From an uncultured Lachnospiraceae bacterium (GTDB lineage: Bacteria; Bacillota; Clostridia; Lachnospirales; Lachnospiraceae): DNA of 64,000 nt. The notes under the pieces are model-generated. The model worked only from the letters and a program-made list of their open reading frames with translations. It did no database searches and had not been told where the DNA came from. Positions 18,976 through 28,341 of this stretch are shown here, piece by piece. The DNA lies in the NCBI GenBank assembly GCA_945868435.1, contig CAMBLG010000001.1, positions 310,001 to 374,000 of the forward strand, written 5' to 3'. The position numbers were made by a program, and so were the translations under genes. Numbering within the stretch: position 1 is the stretch's first letter; the number at the start of each line of letters is the position of its first letter.

Positions 18976-19608
18976 GTGGAAAAGGAAATATCGCAGGCGG
19001 TCATCCGACGGATGCCAAGATATTACAGATACCTTGGAGAATTGCTGGAAGAGGGCGTTGAAAGAATTTCTTCCAATGATCTGAGTAATCGTATGCAAGT
19101 TACTGCATCGCAGATTCGTCAGGATCTAAACAATTTTGGGGGATTTGGTCAGCAGGGTTACGGATATAATGTTCAGTATTTATATGATGAAATTGGCAAG
19201 ATACTTGGGCTTACACAGACACATAATATTATTGTGATGGGAGCCGGTAATCTCGGTCAGGCAATTACGAATTATGTGAAGTTTGAGCGGCTGGGTTTTC
19301 GCATTATAGCGCTTTTTGATGTAAATCCGGATTTGAAGCGGCAGAATGTACGGGGAATCCCGATCTATATGATGGACGAACTGGATGAATTTGTCGCAAA
19401 GAATGAGATTGATATTGCGGCGCTGACACTGCCGAAAGAGAAGGCCGATGAGACTGCAAAGCATCTGGTTGATCTGGGGATACATGCCATATGGAATTTC
19501 GCTCATGTGGATCTGGATTTGATGGATCGCCGGGTGGTGATTGAAAATGTACATCTGTCCGATAGCCTGATGCAGTTATCCTATAACATTGTCAAAAATT
19601 CAAAGTAG
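18976..19608 (+). CDS. rex: Redox-sensing transcriptional repressor Rex
   Basis: GTG start with GGAGG RBS; IRRMPRYYRYL, QIRQDLNNFGGFGQQGYGYNV, GAGNLGQA Rossmann motif. Confidence 0.96.
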   Translation: MEKEISQAVIRRMPRYYRYLGELLEEGVERISSNDLSNRMQVTASQIRQDLNNFGGFGQQGYGYNVQYLYDEIGKILGLTQTHNIIVMGAGNLGQAITNYVKFERLGFRIIALFDVNPDLKRQNVRGIPIYMMDELDEFVAKNEIDIAALTLPKEKADETAKHLVDLGIHAIWNFAHVDLDLMDRRVVIENVHLSDSLMQLSYNIVKNSK

Positions 19609-19625
19609 TATTCGAGGTGCGGAAT

Positions 19626-20255
19626 ATGCGCAATGAAGAAGAATTTAGGACCGCAATTCAAAACAAACAGGTACCGCTTCTTGTGCTGGATCAAAAATGG
19701 CACAGGCTTTTTGCTGTACACGGTAAAACAGAAGAGATTAAGGAAGCGGAGGGAACCATCAATGCACTTTTGGCCCGTCAGGGGAAATTGAACTCTGAGC
19801 TCAAAGAATACAAGAAGCTGAAGGGCAAGCTGATGGATAATATCGTTCAGAATATGGATGAATCTTCAGACGAAAAAGAGGATGCACTTCGAGAGAAAAA
19901 ACAGGATGAGAACAAACGGCTGATTGATGAATTGAACGAGAAGATAGATTGCTGCGAAGAGGAACTTGCTGAAATTCCGTCGCAAATCCGTGAGAATAAT
20001 GAGCAACTGATGCTGCTGTCTATGGACTATTTCTATGCTAAACTTCGGGTAAACAAGGAAGAGGCAAAGGAAATTGAGGATTGGATTACGCAGGTCCGCA
20101 TTGATTTAAAGAAGAATATCATCCGTAAACAGAACCGGGAGATCAACAACCGGGAAATCTATGCATATCTGCATGATATTCTTGGCCCGGAGGTGCTGGA
20201 TTTATTTGATATTCAGTATGAGAATAACCCACAAGAAGAAAAACCACGGAATTAA
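19626..20255 (+). CDS. Coiled-coil hypothetical protein
   Basis: Complete ORF with GAGGTG RBS; strongly charged heptad-like sequence. Confidence 0.75.
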   Translation: MRNEEEFRTAIQNKQVPLLVLDQKWHRLFAVHGKTEEIKEAEGTINALLARQGKLNSELKEYKKLKGKLMDNIVQNMDESSDEKEDALREKKQDENKRLIDELNEKIDCCEEELAEIPSQIRENNEQLMLLSMDYFYAKLRVNKEEAKEIEDWITQVRIDLKKNIIRKQNREINNREIYAYLHDILGPEVLDLFDIQYENNPQEEKPRN

Positions 20256-20267
20256 AGGGGGATTACC

Positions 20268-21782
20268 TTGCAATATCTTGTAAACGGAAAAGAAATGAAG
20301 CTTCTTGACCAAAATACATCGAACCATTTTCATGTGCCGGAACTGGTGCTCATGGAACAGGCTGCGATGGCTTTTGTTCAGAGGCTTTTCTTACTTACAG
20401 AGGAACGAAAAAAAGTATTTGAACATGTGCTTATTGTCTGCGGAAGCGGTAATAATGGGGCGGATGGACTTGCTATCGCCCGGCTTCTCACACAGCGAGG
20501 GGTCAAGGTAATGATCGTAACTGCGGGGGAAGCTGCGGGACTAAAGACTTCAGATTCCTATAACACACAGAAGGATATCTGCAAGGCCTATGGGATTCCA
20601 ATGACCGGGGGTCTGCCTGAACGAATGCAGGAATACGATTTGATCATAGACGCCGTATTCGGAACCGGCCTGTCACGGAAAGTTGAGGGCCCGCTTGCAC
20701 ATGTGCTGGGGCAGCTGAACGAATCCGCAGGCTGGAAGGTTGCTGTAGACATTGCATCAGGACTGTCATCCGACAATGGGGAGTGCATGGGCTGTGCTTT
20801 TTGCGCAGAGGATACGATTACATTTTCTTTTGGAAAACTGGGACAGTTTTTGTGGCCGGGAAATGAATACAGTGGGAATGTGCATGTTGCTCCAATCGGA
20901 ATTACAGAGCAGAGCTTTCTTACCCATAAGCCCAAAGTGGCAGTGCTGGAACAGAAGGATCTTGCCTTGCTGCCTAAGAGAAAGCCGCATTCCAATAAGG
21001 GAACCTATGGAAAGCTTCTGGTGGTGGCCGGATCTGTCGACATGGCAGGTGCCGCGTGTCTGTGTGCCAGGGCTGCGTACCGCATGGGCACCGGACTGGT
21101 GCGCATTCTGACTCCGCAGGAAAACAGGACGATCATTCAGACCTGTGTGCCGGAAGCAATCCTCACAACCTATGATGACCGTAATTTGGATTCATCTGCG
21201 GTAGCGGAAGCTGTGAATTGGGCGGATGCCGTGGTCCTTGGACCGGGGATCGGAACAGGAGAGACTGCCCAAAGGCTGTTCGACGCAGTGATGAACTGTG
21301 TCAGCGTTCCGATTGTGCTGGACGCGGATGCACTCAATATTCTTGCGATGAATCCGCAGAGACTGCTCGCACCGCATACGGATGTAATTCTTACACCGCA
21401 TTTGGGTGAGATGTCCAGACTTGTCAATGAAACGGTGACATTTCTTCAGAGGTCTCTGATGGAGGCTTCCGTAGAATTTGCAGGAACTTATGATGTCATC
21501 TGTGTGTTGAAGGATTTTCGAACAGTCACAGCGCTGCCATACGGAATGAAATATCTGAATTTGTCCGGAAATCACGGCATGGCAACCGCGGGAAGCGGAG
21601 ATGTTCTGGCCGGTGTGATCGGCGGACTTCTTGCACAGGGAATTCCTGCTGACATGGCTGCGCCTTACGGGGTGTTTATTCACGGTGCTGCGGGAGATGC
21701 CGCGGCGGCTCGTACAGGCAAAAGAGCACTTATGGCCGGTGATATCGTGGATGGATTACAAGAAATCAATTTAGGTGAATAG
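20268..21782 (+). CDS. nnr: Bifunctional NAD(P)H-hydrate epimerase / ADP-dependent NAD(P)H-hydrate dehydratase
   Basis: YjeF-N (CGSGNNGADGLAIARLL) plus C-terminal kinase-like domain (GNHGMATAGSGDVLAGVIGGLLAQG). Confidence 0.95.
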   Translation: MQYLVNGKEMKLLDQNTSNHFHVPELVLMEQAAMAFVQRLFLLTEERKKVFEHVLIVCGSGNNGADGLAIARLLTQRGVKVMIVTAGEAAGLKTSDSYNTQKDICKAYGIPMTGGLPERMQEYDLIIDAVFGTGLSRKVEGPLAHVLGQLNESAGWKVAVDIASGLSSDNGECMGCAFCAEDTITFSFGKLGQFLWPGNEYSGNVHVAPIGITEQSFLTHKPKVAVLEQKDLALLPKRKPHSNKGTYGKLLVVAGSVDMAGAACLCARAAYRMGTGLVRILTPQENRTIIQTCVPEAILTTYDDRNLDSSAVAEAVNWADAVVLGPGIGTGETAQRLFDAVMNCVSVPIVLDADALNILAMNPQRLLAPHTDVILTPHLGEMSRLVNETVTFLQRSLMEASVEFAGTYDVICVLKDFRTVTALPYGMKYLNLSGNHGMATAGSGDVLAGVIGGLLAQGIPADMAAPYGVFIHGAAGDAAAARTGKRALMAGDIVDGLQEINLGE

Positions 21783-21784
21783 AA

Positions 21785-22909
21785 ATGGAAAAATACAGAG
21801 TATATGCAGATATAGACATAGATGCCGTGCGTTTTAACATGGAATCTATGCATAGAAATATAAAAGAAGGCACCCAAATGGCTGCAGTCATCAAGGCGGA
21901 TGCTTACGGCCATGGTGCGTTGAAGATTGCGGAGGCCATTGAGGATCTTCCATATTTGTGGGGATATGCAGTGGCGACAGCAGACGAGGCGATGGCCCTG
22001 ATTCGGGACGGGCGAACCAAGCCGGCCCTGATTCTCGGAGTCAGCTTCCCGGAACAGTATGACGAGATTGTGGCCAATCAGATTCGTTCAGCTGTCTGTG
22101 AGTATCAGACGGCCAAACAATTGTCGGATTTGGCGGTAACACAGAATACCATCTGTCATATCCATATTAAGATCGATACGGGAATGAGCCGGATTGGTTT
22201 TCAGGTAAATGAAAAAAGTGCCGGGGAAATTGCACGGATTGCGACCTTGCCGAATATTGATATAGAAGGTATCTTTACTCATTTTGCCAGAGCGGACGAG
22301 AAGTCCAAAGAGCCTGCATACGAACAGCTTCGACTTTTTGAACAAATGATTGGGATGCTGGAAGAACGGGGCGTCACCATCCCCATTCATCATTGTTCCA
22401 ACAGCGCCGGAATTGTGGAACTGCCGGAGGCAAATATGAATATGGTGAGGGCTGGAATCACGCTCTACGGTCTATGGCCTTCGGATGAGGTGAGTCGTGA
22501 TCGGATTGAATTGAGACCTGTCATGTCAATGAAGAGCCAGATTTCTTTTATCAAAACACTGGAAAAAGGCAGAAGCATCAGCTACGGAGGAACCTATGTT
22601 ACCGATCGCTCGCAGCGGATCGCAACGATTCCGGTAGGTTATGCGGACGGATATGCCAGAGGCTTATCCAATAAGGGTTACGTTCTGATTCACGGGAAAA
22701 AGGCGCCGATTTGCGGCAGAGTCTGTATGGACCAGTTTATGGTTGATGTGACAGATATTCCGGAAGCAGCAGAGGGAGATACCGTAACCCTTCTTGGACG
22801 AGATGGGGATGCGCAGATTACGATGGAGGAGCTCGGAGAATTATCCGGACGCTTTAACTACGAGTTTGCGTGTCTGATTACGCCTCGGGTACCGCGCATC
22901 TATAAATAA
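21785..22909 (+). CDS. alr: Alanine racemase
   Basis: AAVIKADAYGHGALKIA PLP motif, IDTGMSRIGF, VGYADGYARGLSN. Confidence 0.96.
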   Translation: MEKYRVYADIDIDAVRFNMESMHRNIKEGTQMAAVIKADAYGHGALKIAEAIEDLPYLWGYAVATADEAMALIRDGRTKPALILGVSFPEQYDEIVANQIRSAVCEYQTAKQLSDLAVTQNTICHIHIKIDTGMSRIGFQVNEKSAGEIARIATLPNIDIEGIFTHFARADEKSKEPAYEQLRLFEQMIGMLEERGVTIPIHHCSNSAGIVELPEANMNMVRAGITLYGLWPSDEVSRDRIELRPVMSMKSQISFIKTLEKGRSISYGGTYVTDRSQRIATIPVGYADGYARGLSNKGYVLIHGKKAPICGRVCMDQFMVDVTDIPEAAEGDTVTLLGRDGDAQITMEELGELSGRFNYEFACLITPRVPRIYK

Positions 22910-22910
22910 A

Positions 22911-23108
22911 TTGTAACTATTCAGAACCCCTTCCATACATTCGCAAAAACAGCCCGTCTACCGGTCTGTCGCTTCTTCGAAGCTTTCTTTTTGCTCATAT
23001 ATGGGGCGGTGACTCTATTCGAGCCACCTTACGAATAAGATAATCAGCCTCTTACATGCAAGCATGACGATTCTGCTTATCTTATTCTTAGGGGTTCTGA
23101 ATAGACAA
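22911..23108. repeat. Structured intergenic element with terminal inverted repeats and several nested hairpins
   Basis: CTATTCAGAACCCCT (22917-22931) perfectly inverted at 23090-23104, extending with a 2-nt gap to 22911/23108; internal hairpins including 23033-23047/23073-23087. Confidence 0.75.
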
Positions 23109-23196
23109 TAATTTTTTACAAGTTCCATCTTTTTATGATTACAACTCGATAAATTTGGTAATACTACGCGTATAACAATTTTATGGAGTGAATAGT

Positions 23197-23544
23197 ATGG
23201 TAATTCAAAGAGGAGATGTCTATTACGCAGATTTAAGGCCGGTAGTTGGCTCGGAGCAGGGTGGGGTAAGACCGGTGCTCATTATTCAGAATAACGTGGG
23301 AAACCGCCACAGTCCGACGGTGATCTGTGCGGCCATTACGTCGCAGATGCACAAGGCAAAGCTTCCGACCCATGTGGAGCTGGGCTGTGATAAGTATGAC
23401 CTTGCAAAGGATTCGGTTGTCCTTTTGGAGCAGCTTCGGACAATTGACAAGAAACGATTGAAGGATAAAGTCTGTCATCTTGACAATCAGATTCTTGATA
23501 AGATTGACAGAGCGTTGGAAATCAGCCTGGAACTGTATACATAA
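23197..23544 (+). CDS. ndoA: Type II toxin-antitoxin endoribonuclease, MazF/NdoA family
   Basis: [65 protein letters not shown]. Confidence 0.94.
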   Translation: MVIQRGDVYYADLRPVVGSEQGGVRPVLIIQNNVGNRHSPTVICAAITSQMHKAKLPTHVELGCDKYDLAKDSVVLLEQLRTIDKKRLKDKVCHLDNQILDKIDRALEISLELYT

Positions 23545-23639
23545 CTTGACGGAATGCAGTCCGCATGGTATGATTTTGGATGTTTATAACAGAAAATAAA
23601 AATTACAATGGCAATCATGGTTTATACAAGGAGAATAGA

Positions 23640-24530
23640 ATGGACGAAGGCGCCAGTCCCAAGCGGACGACACTTATAGACAAGATTAAAGGATTTCTGA
23701 AAAATGCATCGCTGCATGATGATGTGACGGAGGAGGAGATTATTTCCATGGTCAATGAGGGGCATGAGCAGGGCGTGCTTTTAGCCTCGGAAGCAGCAAT
23801 GATCAATAATATTTTTGAGTTTGGTGACAAGCAGGCCAAGGATATTATGACCCACCGCAAAAATCTGATTGCGCTGGACGGCGAGATGTCGTATCACGAT
23901 GCAATTTTGACAATTAACGAGAACAACAAATCCCGTTATCCGGTATATCAGGAGGACATCGATCATATCATCGGTGTCTTACATATCAAAGATGCATTGG
24001 CATTTGCACAGAGAAATGAATTGTTTCGTACTCCGATCAAGGATATTTCCGGGCTGATCCGGGAGGCCGAATTCGTTCCGGAGACATTGAACATCAACAC
24101 GCTTTTTACAAAGATGCAGGCAAATAAGAGCCATATGGTCATTGTAGTGGATGAATATGGACAGACCTCCGGTGTGGTGGCAATGGAGGATGTACTGGAG
24201 GAGATTGTCGGCAATATCGAAGATGAACATGACGAGGAAGAACTACTGATTCGTAGGAATTCGGACGGAAGTTATACCATGGACGGCCTTGCAGATATGG
24301 AGGATGTTGTGGAGACATTGGATATTCCTGTGGAGGAAGACAGCTTTGACACACTCAACGGATTTTTAATCTCCCTCCTGGGGAAAATCCCGGCAGATGG
24401 GGAGACTGCCCGTATCTGTGCTTACGGCTATATTTTCTCTGTACAGCGGATTGAGGATAAAATGATCCGCGAGGTGGCAATCACCAAAGATACAGAGAAT
24501 GCAAAGGAGCCCGCAGACGACTTGCCATAA
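23640..24530 (+). CDS. CBS-pair/CorC-like protein without DUF21 membrane domain
   Basis: DIMTHRKNLIALD, SRYPVYQEDIDHIIGVLHIKD, MVIVVDEYGQTSGVVAMEDVLEEIVGNI; no N-terminal TM helices. Confidence 0.87.
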   Translation: MDEGASPKRTTLIDKIKGFLKNASLHDDVTEEEIISMVNEGHEQGVLLASEAAMINNIFEFGDKQAKDIMTHRKNLIALDGEMSYHDAILTINENNKSRYPVYQEDIDHIIGVLHIKDALAFAQRNELFRTPIKDISGLIREAEFVPETLNINTLFTKMQANKSHMVIVVDEYGQTSGVVAMEDVLEEIVGNIEDEHDEEELLIRRNSDGSYTMDGLADMEDVVETLDIPVEEDSFDTLNGFLISLLGKIPADGETARICAYGYIFSVQRIEDKMIREVAITKDTENAKEPADDLP

Positions 24531-24590
24531 GCGCAAAAAAATGATAAGATAAAGTTATTAATCACAACATAGAAAAGAGGAGTTTAAATT

Positions 24591-25319
24591 ATGTCAGGAC
24601 ATTCCAAATTTGCGAATATCAAACATAAGAAGGAGAAGAACGACGCAGCGAAGGGTAAGATCTTTACTATGATCGGTCGAGAGATTGCAGTTGCAGTTAA
24701 GGAGGGGGGTCCGGATCCTGCGAATAATTTCAAGCTTGCCCAGGTTATCGCTAAGGCCAAGGCAAACAATATGCCGAATGATACGATTGAACGCGGTATT
24801 AAGAAAGCAGCAGGAGATGGCAACAATGTCAATTACGAGACTGCTACATACGAGGGCTATGGACCAAGCGGCACAGCAATTATTGTCAAATGTCTGACAG
24901 ACAACAAGAATCGTACTGCGGCTAATGTGCGCAACGCCTTTTCCAAGGGACAGGGAAGCATCGGAACTCAGGGGTGTGTCTCTTACATGTTCGATGAGAA
25001 GGGGCAGATTATCATTGACAAGGAAGAGTGCGATATGGATGCCGATGATCTGATGATGATGGCATTGGACGCCGGAGCAGAGGATTTCTCCGAGGAAGAG
25101 GACAGCTTTGAGATTACAACAACTCCTGAGGACTTTGAGACCGTGCGCAAGACATTGGAGAATGGCGGTGTTGCCATGGTATCTGCGGAAGTCAGCATGA
25201 TTCCACAGACTTATGTGACTCTGACAGAGGAAGCCGATATTACCAACATTGGTCGAATCCTGGATTTCCTTGATGAGGATGACGACGTACAGGAAGTATA
25301 TCATAATTGGGATATGTGA
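24591..25319 (+). CDS. yebC: YebC/PmpR family DNA-binding/translation-associated protein
   Basis: [43 protein letters not shown]. Confidence 0.96.
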   Translation: MSGHSKFANIKHKKEKNDAAKGKIFTMIGREIAVAVKEGGPDPANNFKLAQVIAKAKANNMPNDTIERGIKKAAGDGNNVNYETATYEGYGPSGTAIIVKCLTDNKNRTAANVRNAFSKGQGSIGTQGCVSYMFDEKGQIIIDKEECDMDADDLMMMALDAGAEDFSEEEDSFEITTTPEDFETVRKTLENGGVAMVSAEVSMIPQTYVTLTEEADITNIGRILDFLDEDDDVQEVYHNWDM

Positions 25320-25345
25320 TGGTTATCACAGATTAGGAGGAAGGT

Positions 25346-26797
25346 ATGAAGAATATCTTATTTGCAGCATCAGAATGTGTTCCTTTTATTAAGACTGGTG
25401 GTCTTGCGGATGTGTGTGGGGCACTTCCCAAAGCTTTCAACAAGAATGAGTGGGATGTGCGTGTCGTAATCCCGAACTACAGTTGTATTCCGGAACACTG
25501 GCGCAATCAGTTTGAGTATGTAACGCATTTTTACATGGGCTCCGGTACCTATATTCAGAGCAAATATGTCGGGGTATTGCAGTACAAGCTGGATGGAATT
25601 ACGTATTATTTCATTGATAATCAGGAGTATTTCAATTGCTTTGTTCCGTACGGTGATTTCCGTTACGATATTGAGAAGTTTACCTTCTTTGACAAGGCAG
25701 TACTTTCCATGCTGCCGCTTATCGGATTCCGTCCGGACATTATTCACTGTCATGACTGGCAGGCAGGTCTGATTCCGGTGTTCCTTAAGAATGAGTTCCA
25801 GGCAGATTCCTTCTTCTGGGGAATTCGCTCGATTATGACTATCCATAATTTGAAGTTCCAGGGAATCTGGGATGTGAAGACAATTCAGGGGCTGACCGGT
25901 TTCCCGCGTGAACTGTTCACGCCGGATAAGCTGGAGTTCAAGAAGGATGCCAATATGTTGAAGGGTGGTCTGGTTTATGCGGATTATATCACAACCGTAA
26001 GTGACACCTACGCCCAGGAAATTCAGACAGAGTATTACGGCGAAGGCTTAAACGGTCTGTTGTCTGCCCGTCATTTCGATATGCAGGGAATTGTTAACGG
26101 AATCGATTACGGAGTTTACAATCCGGAAACGGATCCAAAACTCTATGCAAACTACAACGCTGAGAGCTTCCGCAAGAAGAAGGCGATAAACAAGGAAAAA
26201 ATTCAGGAACAGCTTGGCCTGACGGTTGACAAAAAGAAATATATGATCGGTCTGATTTCCAGACTGACCGACCAGAAGGGACTGGATCTGATCAGTTACG
26301 TGATGGATAATCTGATTGATGATTACACACAGCTGGTGGTAATCGGAACGGGAGATCCGAAGTATGAGAATATGTTCCGTCATTATGCTTGGAAATATCC
26401 GGATCGCGTGTCAGCCAATATCTGCTATTCCGATGATCTGGCGCACAAGCTGTATGCGGCCGCGGATGCGTTTCTGATGCCGTCACGCTTTGAACCGTGC
26501 GGTCTGACACAGTTGATTTCTTTCCGCTATGGTACGGTTCCGATTGTGCGTGAGACCGGTGGATTAAAGGATACGGTTCAGCCGTTTAACGAGTACGATA
26601 ATGTCGGTGATGGATTCTCATTTACGAACTACAATGCGGATGAGATGCTTCATGTTATCAACTATTCAAAGCATATTTTCTACGACCGCAAGCGTCAGTG
26701 GAATCAGATGGTGGAGCGAGGCATGGCGAACGATTTCTCATGGAATGCGTCCAAGTTCCGCTATGAGGGGCTGTACAATTATCTCCTCGGTGTATAA
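25346..26797 (+). CDS. glgA: Glycogen synthase (ADP-glucose-type)
   Basis: KTGGLADVCGALPKA, HCHDWQAGLIPVFL, RFEPCGLTQLISFRYGTVPIVRETGGLKDTV. Confidence 0.96.
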   Translation: MKNILFAASECVPFIKTGGLADVCGALPKAFNKNEWDVRVVIPNYSCIPEHWRNQFEYVTHFYMGSGTYIQSKYVGVLQYKLDGITYYFIDNQEYFNCFVPYGDFRYDIEKFTFFDKAVLSMLPLIGFRPDIIHCHDWQAGLIPVFLKNEFQADSFFWGIRSIMTIHNLKFQGIWDVKTIQGLTGFPRELFTPDKLEFKKDANMLKGGLVYADYITTVSDTYAQEIQTEYYGEGLNGLLSARHFDMQGIVNGIDYGVYNPETDPKLYANYNAESFRKKKAINKEKIQEQLGLTVDKKKYMIGLISRLTDQKGLDLISYVMDNLIDDYTQLVVIGTGDPKYENMFRHYAWKYPDRVSANICYSDDLAHKLYAAADAFLMPSRFEPCGLTQLISFRYGTVPIVRETGGLKDTVQPFNEYDNVGDGFSFTNYNADEMLHVINYSKHIFYDRKRQWNQMVERGMANDFSWNASKFRYEGLYNYLLGV

Positions 26798-26820
26798 ATT
26801 ACATATTTGCAGACATACTA

Positions 26821-26851
26821 AGAACGGATACCTCGGTATCCGTTCTTTTTT
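26821..26851 (+). terminator. Intrinsic terminator after glgA
   Basis: AGAACGGATAC-CTCG-GTATCCGTTCT followed by T-run. Confidence 0.9.
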
Positions 26852-26854
26852 AAT

Positions 26855-27506
26855 GCGAAATTGCGAGATGTTTGCCCGCTTTTCTCCGAACATAATATGT
26901 TTCATTCTATTTTGCAGCTTGCTCACGATCCTTCTACTCATGGATCCAGAATCACGACTTTGTTGCAGCATGGATTTCTCTTTTCTTATGATTCGTGTCC
27001 GCCGAGACAAGGAGCACTTGCCATGCAGATTACGCTAATGCGTATGGACAAGTGCATTGATAATGCCCCGTGACCGGGGCATTACAGGCCTCGATCAATT
27101 TCCGCCGGATGTTCGCCCAAGAGTGAGAACGGCTTAGAGTGATTCGCATTTGCCTTACATGGGCGCATGAACAAAATGTGCCGCCGCAGGGCAACTGTTT
27201 GAGCAACACAGTGTGGCGATATCTCGTTGTACTCGAAGCGAGTTTTGCCCAAGGCGGCTCATATCAACTTTGTGAAGGCGCCCATTTAGGCAAATTCGAG
27301 GAACGGGTTAGCCTTCTCACTTGGGCGGACAACCGGCGGGAAATTGTCGACACGCATTTCGGACACGAACGTTCAGAAAAATCCATGCCGCTAACAAAGT
27401 CAGCAATTCTGTCTAAATCGTTAGAAGGATTCGTGAGCAAGTTCGCAAAAAAGACATTATCGTTTTTCTGTTCGGAGAAAAGCGGGCAAACATCTTTGAA
27501 ATTCGA
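26855..27506. repeat. ~650-bp imperfect full-length palindrome (foldback element or giant hairpin RNA)
   Basis: 27-bp perfect terminal inverted repeat (26866-26892 / 27469-27495) plus at least six further complementary blocks in the correct nested order down to a tip at ~27195-27244. Confidence 0.9.
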
Positions 27507-27527
27507 ATAAAAACAGGGGAGGGAACC

Positions 27528-28244
27528 ATGAGCGATAGTGAGAAGAAGGATGAAAAGAAAATTCAGGAACAGAGGAATGAAGACAGTACGAGAAACGAGC
27601 AGATTCTGGAGTTCGGGCAGACACTGCTGACGAGAGACGAAAGGGACTATGCGATTTATCTAATGTCCATCATTGGAGAAATCGAAGGACATGAATGCCT
27701 GCCGTCCACTTCCAAGACAACGAAGTATGAGCATGTACTTCCGAAACTTGCGGCCATCGAGGACGATAAGAATGTTGATGGCGTGCTTCTGATTCTCAAC
27801 ACCATGGGTGGAGACGTGGAGAGCGGACTTGCAATTGCGGAAATGGTGGCTTCCCTGAGTAAACCAACCGTGTCTCTGGTATTGGGCGGAAGTCATTCCA
27901 TCGGAGTTCCTCTTGCGGTGTCCACAGATTATTCCCTGATCGTGCCCAGCGGAACGATGGTCATTCATCCGGTGCGCATGAGCGGAACCATAATCGGCGC
28001 GAAACAGACCTATGACTATTTCAGACAAATGCAGGATCGGATTGTCGGCTTTATTGCAAGACACAGCAGAGTTTCCATGGAGCGGGTGGAGGAGATGATG
28101 ATGAATACCCAGATGATGACCAAGGATCTGGGGACCATTCTGGTAGGAGAGCAGGCGGTTCAGGAGGGCATCATTGATGCAGTTGGCGGAATTTCGGACG
28201 CATTTCAGGCACTTTATCAGCGTATAGAGGAAAGAAAACACTAA
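27528..28244 (+). CDS. ClpP-family serine protease (TepA/YmfB-like)
   Basis: LLILNTMGGDVESGLAIAEMVASL, GGSHSIGVPLAVSTD, GTMVIHPVRMSG; followed by ftsK/spoIIIE as in Bacillus. Confidence 0.9.
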   Translation: MSDSEKKDEKKIQEQRNEDSTRNEQILEFGQTLLTRDERDYAIYLMSIIGEIEGHECLPSTSKTTKYEHVLPKLAAIEDDKNVDGVLLILNTMGGDVESGLAIAEMVASLSKPTVSLVLGGSHSIGVPLAVSTDYSLIVPSGTMVIHPVRMSGTIIGAKQTYDYFRQMQDRIVGFIARHSRVSMERVEEMMMNTQMMTKDLGTILVGEQAVQEGIIDAVGGISDAFQALYQRIEERKH

Positions 28245-28341
28245 ATATAGTATTTTGGTACTCAAAGGATGACATAGGACTCAAAATGTGGTACACTATA
28301 ACAGAACATGTACTGAATTAAGATGTGGAGGATTGAGTTCC

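Noticed and set aside
27139-27510. 123-aa plus-strand ORF in the giant palindrome
   Set aside because: Runs through complementary arms, no recognisable domain, no convincing RBS; better explained as a by-product of the element.
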